Positions 48,594 through 51,560 of a stretch of 51,560 bases of DNA are shown here, piece after piece (position 1 is the stretch's first letter; the number at the start of each line of letters is the position of its first letter). Below the pieces are notes generated by a model. The model ran no database searches. It worked only from the letters and a program-made list of their open reading frames with translations, and had not been told where the DNA came from. Location of the stretch: positions 1-51,560 of the IMG/VR virus record IMGVR_UViG_3300050119_000364; one strand, 5' to 3'. Position numbers and translations under genes: made by a program. Origin of the DNA: a virus.

Positions 48594-49475
48594 AGGTTTG
48601 CTTCAATGAAGGTGTTCCCGGAAGGGAGCGACCGAGCGCAACGCATCCGACGAACCTTTTGACGGGTGCGCGTGAGGACGAAAGTTCTCCCACGGCTTAC
48701 AAGCCGTAAACGCGCCTCGGTCAAAGGGTTTTTAGTTTCACCTGAGAGTGAAGTCGCGCCGGGCAATCCGGGCGACGAGCAGGGCAACGCTTCTACGACT
48801 TTGCGACCCTGTAATGCGGAATGGGATTCGTTCATTGAAAGATGTGATGATGCAGCAGAGCGCGCGCTGACACCGGTTGCATGCAAAGGGGGCGCGGCGG
48901 AAAGCGAACTGCTTGTCTACCCAAGAGGGATACCTACCGCAAAAAGGCCCGGCCCGCGAACGTTAAACTCGACAATGCGGATCGAGTAGCGGGAACTTTT
49001 GGACAGGGTTGCTAAGCTGAAGCGAGACTGACGAATGGCATCGTCTGCTGGTGACAATGAGAAAGGCGCCGTTCGACGGAGCGGCGAGCAAGTACCAAAC
49101 AAACCCAGCCATCACATTTTTCAACGAGCGAATCACTGGGTAGTTTGGTAGAGCCACCGCAAACGGAAACGCCGTCAAGAACGGCCTCTGAATGACGCAG
49201 GAAATGTCCTCCGGCTTCGAGGGCAGAGAAGGGCGATCGGTTTCCCCGTCCAGCTTCGATCCCTGCGATCCAACACGAAACGGCAAATCGGCGACGAGAC
49301 ATAGCGAAGGGTGGAACACAAAAGAGCCGCGATCGTTCGTTCTTTGAATGCTGAAGGAAAGCATGGCAAGCGACGTTGGAAACCGCCGGAAGCAGCCATG
49401 TGGCTTCCAGCCCTTCAGCACTCAGAGAGCGAATCGCCGATTTTCAAAACAGACTTCTCGTCTGTAAAAAGTCGG
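48592..49475 (+). ncRNA. Candidate large structured RNA (about 0.9 kb, GOLLD/ROOL-like or new)
   Basis: No convincing protein is seen between 48594 and 49500. Many helices can be read on the plus strand. 48592-48600 pairs with 48651-48659 (9 bp), enclosing a 6-bp helix with a GGAA loop (48614-48629) and CTTC/GAAG. A three-way junction follows at 48668-48715: GCGCGT/ACGCGC closes GAGGAC-GAAA-GTTCTC and ACGGCT-TACA-AGCCGT. Further helices are TTCAC/GTGAA (48737-48752), CAGGG/CCCTG (48780-48811), GACG/CGTC (49030-49045), GCCGT/ACGGC (49171-49185), TGCTGAAGG/CCTTCAGCA (49349-49420, 9 bp) and CCGATTTT/AAAAGTCGG (49437-49475) around ACAGAC/GTCTGT. GNRA loops on this strand only suggest plus-strand transcription. 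Confidence 0.65.
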
Positions 49476-49500
49476 ATGGCAAATCAGCGGGAAATCTTAA

Positions 49501-49665
49501 TTAGCCGCCCTTCTTTTCGGGTCTAGGCCATTCTTGGGTAGGCTGAACGCGTGAAGGAGCGGGGGCGCTATCGCCGATGCCTTCGTCAATCTTCCGAACA
49601 GGTCGTGGCGATGGTTGCGTCGGATTTAGGGGTTGTGTTGGATTTGGTTTTTTGTCCTCAGGCAT
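49501..49665 (-). CDS. Small Pro-rich protein, 54 aa
   Basis: An ATG at 49665 with GAGGA upstream opens 54 codons of Pro, Lys and Gln-rich disordered sequence (MPEDKKPNPTQPLNPTQPSP at the start, EWPRPEKKGG at the end). The start lies 8 nt inside the end of the SLATT-like gene, so the two are one operon. The stop falls just beyond the structured RNA region. Confidence 0.55.
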   Translation of the reverse strand: MPEDKKPNPTQPLNPTQPSPRPVRKIDEGIGDSAPAPSRVQPTQEWPRPEKKGG

Positions 49666-50206
49666 TTATTTCCTCATGTTCTGGCGGAAACCAGCAATTG
49701 TTGATGTTGATTTCTTCATTTACGCGTGCTTCAAGTCTGCGAATTTTATTTGTATTAGGATCAGCCCCTTTTCTCTCGAGCTCTTTGAATTTGGAACGAC
49801 AGTGCTCGAAAGCGGAATTTGTCTTTTGTGTGAGATCGCGTGCGACAGTCACATCCTCAATTAGACACTTTAGATCCATGTAAAGATCACAGTAGTGTGT
49901 GTGTAATTCTGCATAAAGCCGGACCCGGCTTTCTAATCGAAGGATCGGTTTCAGGAGCGCCAGAGCTGCCGCTGCTATGGTGAGATAGAACCATCCTTGT
50001 TGTGCGATCGGGCGCGGAGAATGTTTCCAGAAGGCGAACGGAGAACTGCCACCGGTTATTGCAATCGCAATGTCGTATGCCAGAGCTATTCGAGTCCAAC
50101 ACTTGAGCGATTCCGCATAGTAGAGAACATTTAGGCGGGCGGTTCTGTACCAGTTATATGTCTGGATCATCCGCTCGTATTTGTTTTGCACCGCCGCGGC
50201 CGCCAT
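49658..50206 (-). CDS. Two-TM SLATT-like membrane protein, possible defence effector
   Basis: A 182-residue protein. An N-terminal helix (KYERMIQTYNWYRTARLNVL) precedes two hydrophobic helices (about 46-60, WTRIALAYDIAIAITGG, and about 80-100, GWFYLTIAAAALALLKPIL), then long amphipathic helices (YAELHTHYCDLYMDLKCLIE). This plan fits SLATT-domain proteins, two-TM proteins that act as membrane effectors in several defence systems. No partner such as a nucleotide cyclase is present, so the comparison is only structural. It sits next to the integrase on the same strand, a typical place for lysogen-expressed genes. Confidence 0.6.
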   Translation of the reverse strand: MAAAAVQNKYERMIQTYNWYRTARLNVLYYAESLKCWTRIALAYDIAIAITGGSSPFAFWKHSPRPIAQQGWFYLTIAAAALALLKPILRLESRVRLYAELHTHYCDLYMDLKCLIEDVTVARDLTQKTNSAFEHCRSKFKELERKGADPNTNKIRRLEARVNEEININNCWFPPEHEEINA

Positions 50207-50225
50207 AGATATTCACATTTTACTC

Positions 50226-51278
50226 TCAGGGAACCCACGTCGCCTTCACCGCCTCATTCAGCGCATCCTGCCGCTGGGCGATCCAGTGCGAATACGATCG
50301 CTCGACGATCCGAGGAGTATTTCCCAAAATCGCCGCGACTTCGCTCACGGAGATTCCCTTTGAAAGCAGCTCGACGGCGAGCGTATGCCGGAACCGGTGC
50401 GCTGTAATTTTTATCTTTGCGATCTTCGAGAGCCGCAGGAGCGTCCTCTGCCAATCGGAAACCGCCGACTTCGGCTTCCCTTCTCCGGACCAGAAAAAAT
50501 ACTCGCCTTGCGGCTTCATCTCCTCGATCGCATTTTCGATCTCCGGGTGCACCGGAATCATGACCCTCTTTCCGTTTTTCGCGGTCCGGAGCGTGATGTG
50601 TCCGTCTTTTAATTTCGCCCGGTCGAGCTGCACCACGTCGCCGATGCGCAGGCCGCTCCACCGGAGGACGGAAATGAAGGCACGGAGCCGCAGCCGATTC
50701 CCTTCCCCGTAGATCCCCCACGCGGGGAATTTCGCGATCGCTTTCTCGATCTTTGCGAGCTCATCCGGCTCGTAGGGCTTGCGCTCGATCTCGACTTCTT
50801 TCGGCAGTTTGAGGGCTTTCGCCGGGTTCTTTTCCATCCATTCCCGATCAATCGCAAACCGGAAGAAGGAACGGAGCCGGGCGATTTTCATCCGCACGGT
50901 GATATTCGCGCCCTTGAATGTCTCCCTGAATTTCGCGACATCATCGACGGACAAGGTATGCACGGCGCGATCGCCGAAAAATGCGACCATGTCGCGCTTC
51001 AAAAGCCGGTATTTCCCTATCGTCGCTTCTGCCGCCTTATTCGCCTCGAACTGCCCGATGAAGCGGTCAAAGGCGTCCTCGATCGAGACCACGCTCCGCA
51101 TCCCGCGCACTTCCCAATCCCTCACGAGCTTCTGCGCGGCTTCCCAATTCGTGAGGTCGAGCGACTTGCGGATAGCTTCGCCGTGCAACGTGCCCTGCGC
51201 CCATATCGGGCATGAACACTTCGCCTTCCGCGACTTCAATTTGCATTTCGCGCGATGACGGCGGTACAGGGTAAGCAT
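50226..51278 (-). CDS. int: Tyrosine recombinase (phage integrase)
   Basis: A 350-residue integrase. The N-terminal part has a Cys-containing lead (CKLKSRKAKCSCPIWAQG, probably zinc-binding) followed by the SAM-like core-binding domain (about 60-160). The catalytic set is visible: Arg in WSGLRIGDVVQLDR, Lys in LRTAKNGKRVMIP, HRFRHTLAVELLSKG, and Tyr in VERSYSHW near the C-terminus. The ATG at 51278 has GGGAGGA upstream and gives the family N-terminus MLTLYRRH, which I associate with integrases of Acidobacteriota. It lies 75 bp inside attR and should act on the tRNA-Met 3' end. Confidence 0.95.
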   Translation of the reverse strand: MLTLYRRHRAKCKLKSRKAKCSCPIWAQGTLHGEAIRKSLDLTNWEAAQKLVRDWEVRGMRSVVSIEDAFDRFIGQFEANKAAEATIGKYRLLKRDMVAFFGDRAVHTLSVDDVAKFRETFKGANITVRMKIARLRSFFRFAIDREWMEKNPAKALKLPKEVEIERKPYEPDELAKIEKAIAKFPAWGIYGEGNRLRLRAFISVLRWSGLRIGDVVQLDRAKLKDGHITLRTAKNGKRVMIPVHPEIENAIEEMKPQGEYFFWSGEGKPKSAVSDWQRTLLRLSKIAKIKITAHRFRHTLAVELLSKGISVSEVAAILGNTPRIVERSYSHWIAQRQDALNEAVKATWVP

Positions 51279-51309
51279 GGCGTCCTCCCGAGTACGTATC
51301 GAGGACGCC

Positions 51310-51341
51310 ATTGTAAACATCTTTCTAATCTATTGTAAACA
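51310..51341. promoter_or_regulatory. Two ATTGTAAACA direct repeats, 22 bp apart (integrase arm sites)
   Basis: ATTGTAAACA occurs at 51310-51319 and 51332-51341, two helical turns apart, between the integrase start and attR. This spacing suits integrase arm-type sites. They may also overlap the integrase promoter, allowing self-regulation. Confidence 0.5.
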
Positions 51342-51352
51342 CATAACTTAGG

Positions 51353-51378
51353 TTGGTGGCGGCGGGTAGGATCGAACT
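51353..51378. repeat. attR: 3' end of the tRNA-Met gene
   Basis: 51353-51374 equals 106-127; ACTA follows after one mismatch. The repeat lies within the intact tRNA gene, so the integrated phage keeps the tRNA functional. Confidence 0.93.
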
Positions 51379-51430
51379 ACCGACCTTGGGGTTATGAATC
51401 CCACGCTCTAACCATCTGAGCTACGCCGCC
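51354..51430 (-). tRNA. tRNA-Met (anticodon CAT)
   Basis: A 77-nt cloverleaf on the minus strand. The acceptor GGCGGCG pairs with CGCCGCC over 7 bp, followed by the discriminator A and an encoded CCA (51354-51356 as TGG on the plus strand). D-loop TAGCTCAGATGGTTAGAGC and T-loop GTTCGATCC are standard. The anticodon CAT lies at 51394-51396. The D-arm and loop sequence resemble elongator tRNA-Met, though tRNA-Ile with a modified CAT cannot be fully excluded. It is the integration site. Confidence 0.95.
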
Positions 51431-51560
51431 ATGGGGGTGGAGGGCCGCTGGAAGAGGCTTCCGGGACCGGCCTTTTTCATCATATACGAGCTCCAGGCGC
51501 AGGTTGCGGGTTGCAGGGGCTCCGGCGACGGTAGACATTCAGAAGTCGCAGCAAATGCTT

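Larger units (their letters stand above)
106..51378. mobile_element. Integrated siphovirus-type prophage (about 51.3 kb)
   Basis: The element is bounded by an identical 22-bp direct repeat (106-127 and 51353-51374) that is the 3' end of the tRNA-Met gene at the right end. It carries an integrase beside attR, an excisionase-like gene beside attL, terminase, portal, HK97-type protease and capsid, tail tube, frameshifted tail chaperones, tape measure and lysis genes. No contractile sheath gene is seen, so a long non-contractile tail is inferred. It also carries a VirD4/replication-relaxation module that is unusual for a phage. The structural genes look intact, so it may be inducible; this is inference. 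Confidence 0.95.

Noticed and set aside
48666-49421. Several 60-150 residue frames across the structured region, on both strands
   Set aside because: None has a Shine-Dalgarno or family-like sequence, they overlap each other in different frames, and the RNA helices explain the conservation of composition better.
51431-51560. Hairpin around GGAAG-AGG-CTTCC followed by TTTTT in the right flank
   Set aside because: The stem is short and imperfect outside 5 bp; it lies outside the element and could be part of the tRNA promoter region, so no terminator was called.

Overview
This window holds one integrated tailed phage (prophage) of about 51.3 kb, with short stretches of host DNA at each end. The right end is an intact tRNA-Met gene (CAT anticodon, encoded CCA, minus strand). 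Its 3' end is duplicated at the left end as a 22-bp identical direct repeat (attL 106-127, attR 51353-51374). A tyrosine integrase lies just inside attR and an excisionase-like HTH gene just inside attL. The left host flank starts a minus-strand secreted protein. The integrase N-terminus and a small AT-hook protein (19426-19629) look, from memory of those families, like Acidobacteriota proteins. The SSB, the VirD4/replication-relaxation pair and the Thr-rich secreted proteins recall Patescibacteria. The host phylum is therefore uncertain; Acidobacteriota is my leading guess.

Layout. 128-919: attachment-proximal sites, xis, and a 420-nt non-coding stretch with a large nested inverted repeat. 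920-6398: a conjugation-like module with a membrane protein, a VirD4/TraG-like ATPase, a replication-relaxation protein, an HNH nuclease and a second HerA/VirD4-like ATPase. 6632-16127: early genes, including a CHC2 zinc-finger protein, pentapeptide-repeat protein, Sak4-like ATPase, YopX, SSB, wHTH regulator, DUF1064 nuclease and many small proteins, plus a control region near 8067-8390. Several single genes on the minus strand, mostly small membrane proteins with good Shine-Dalgarno sites, interrupt this block. 16865-44320: late operon for a siphovirus-type HK97-fold virion. It runs small and large terminase, fused portal-MuF, a cluster of secreted Thr-rich proteins, protease-scaffold, capsid, connectors, tail tube, frameshifted tail chaperones, tape measure, tail tip and fibre proteins, a papain-like protease and holin candidates. 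44321-51278: an accessory end with an SD-sequestering leader, a DUF932 gene, an HTH gene, a BglII-family/MT-A70 restriction-modification pair, an exported lysin, a ~0.9-kb candidate structured RNA, a two-gene minus-strand operon with a SLATT-like membrane protein, and the integrase.

The most notable items are the ~0.9-kb region at 48592-49475, which folds into many clean helices capped by GNRA loops and looks like a giant phage ornate RNA (GOLLD/ROOL-like or new); the VirD4/relaxation/HerA module carried by a phage that shows no replisome of its own; the nested inverted repeat beside that module; the leader that buries its own Shine-Dalgarno at 44531-44601; and the phage's habit of starting genes from A/C-rich leaders without Shine-Dalgarno sites. 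All family assignments come from reading the sequence; no database search was run.
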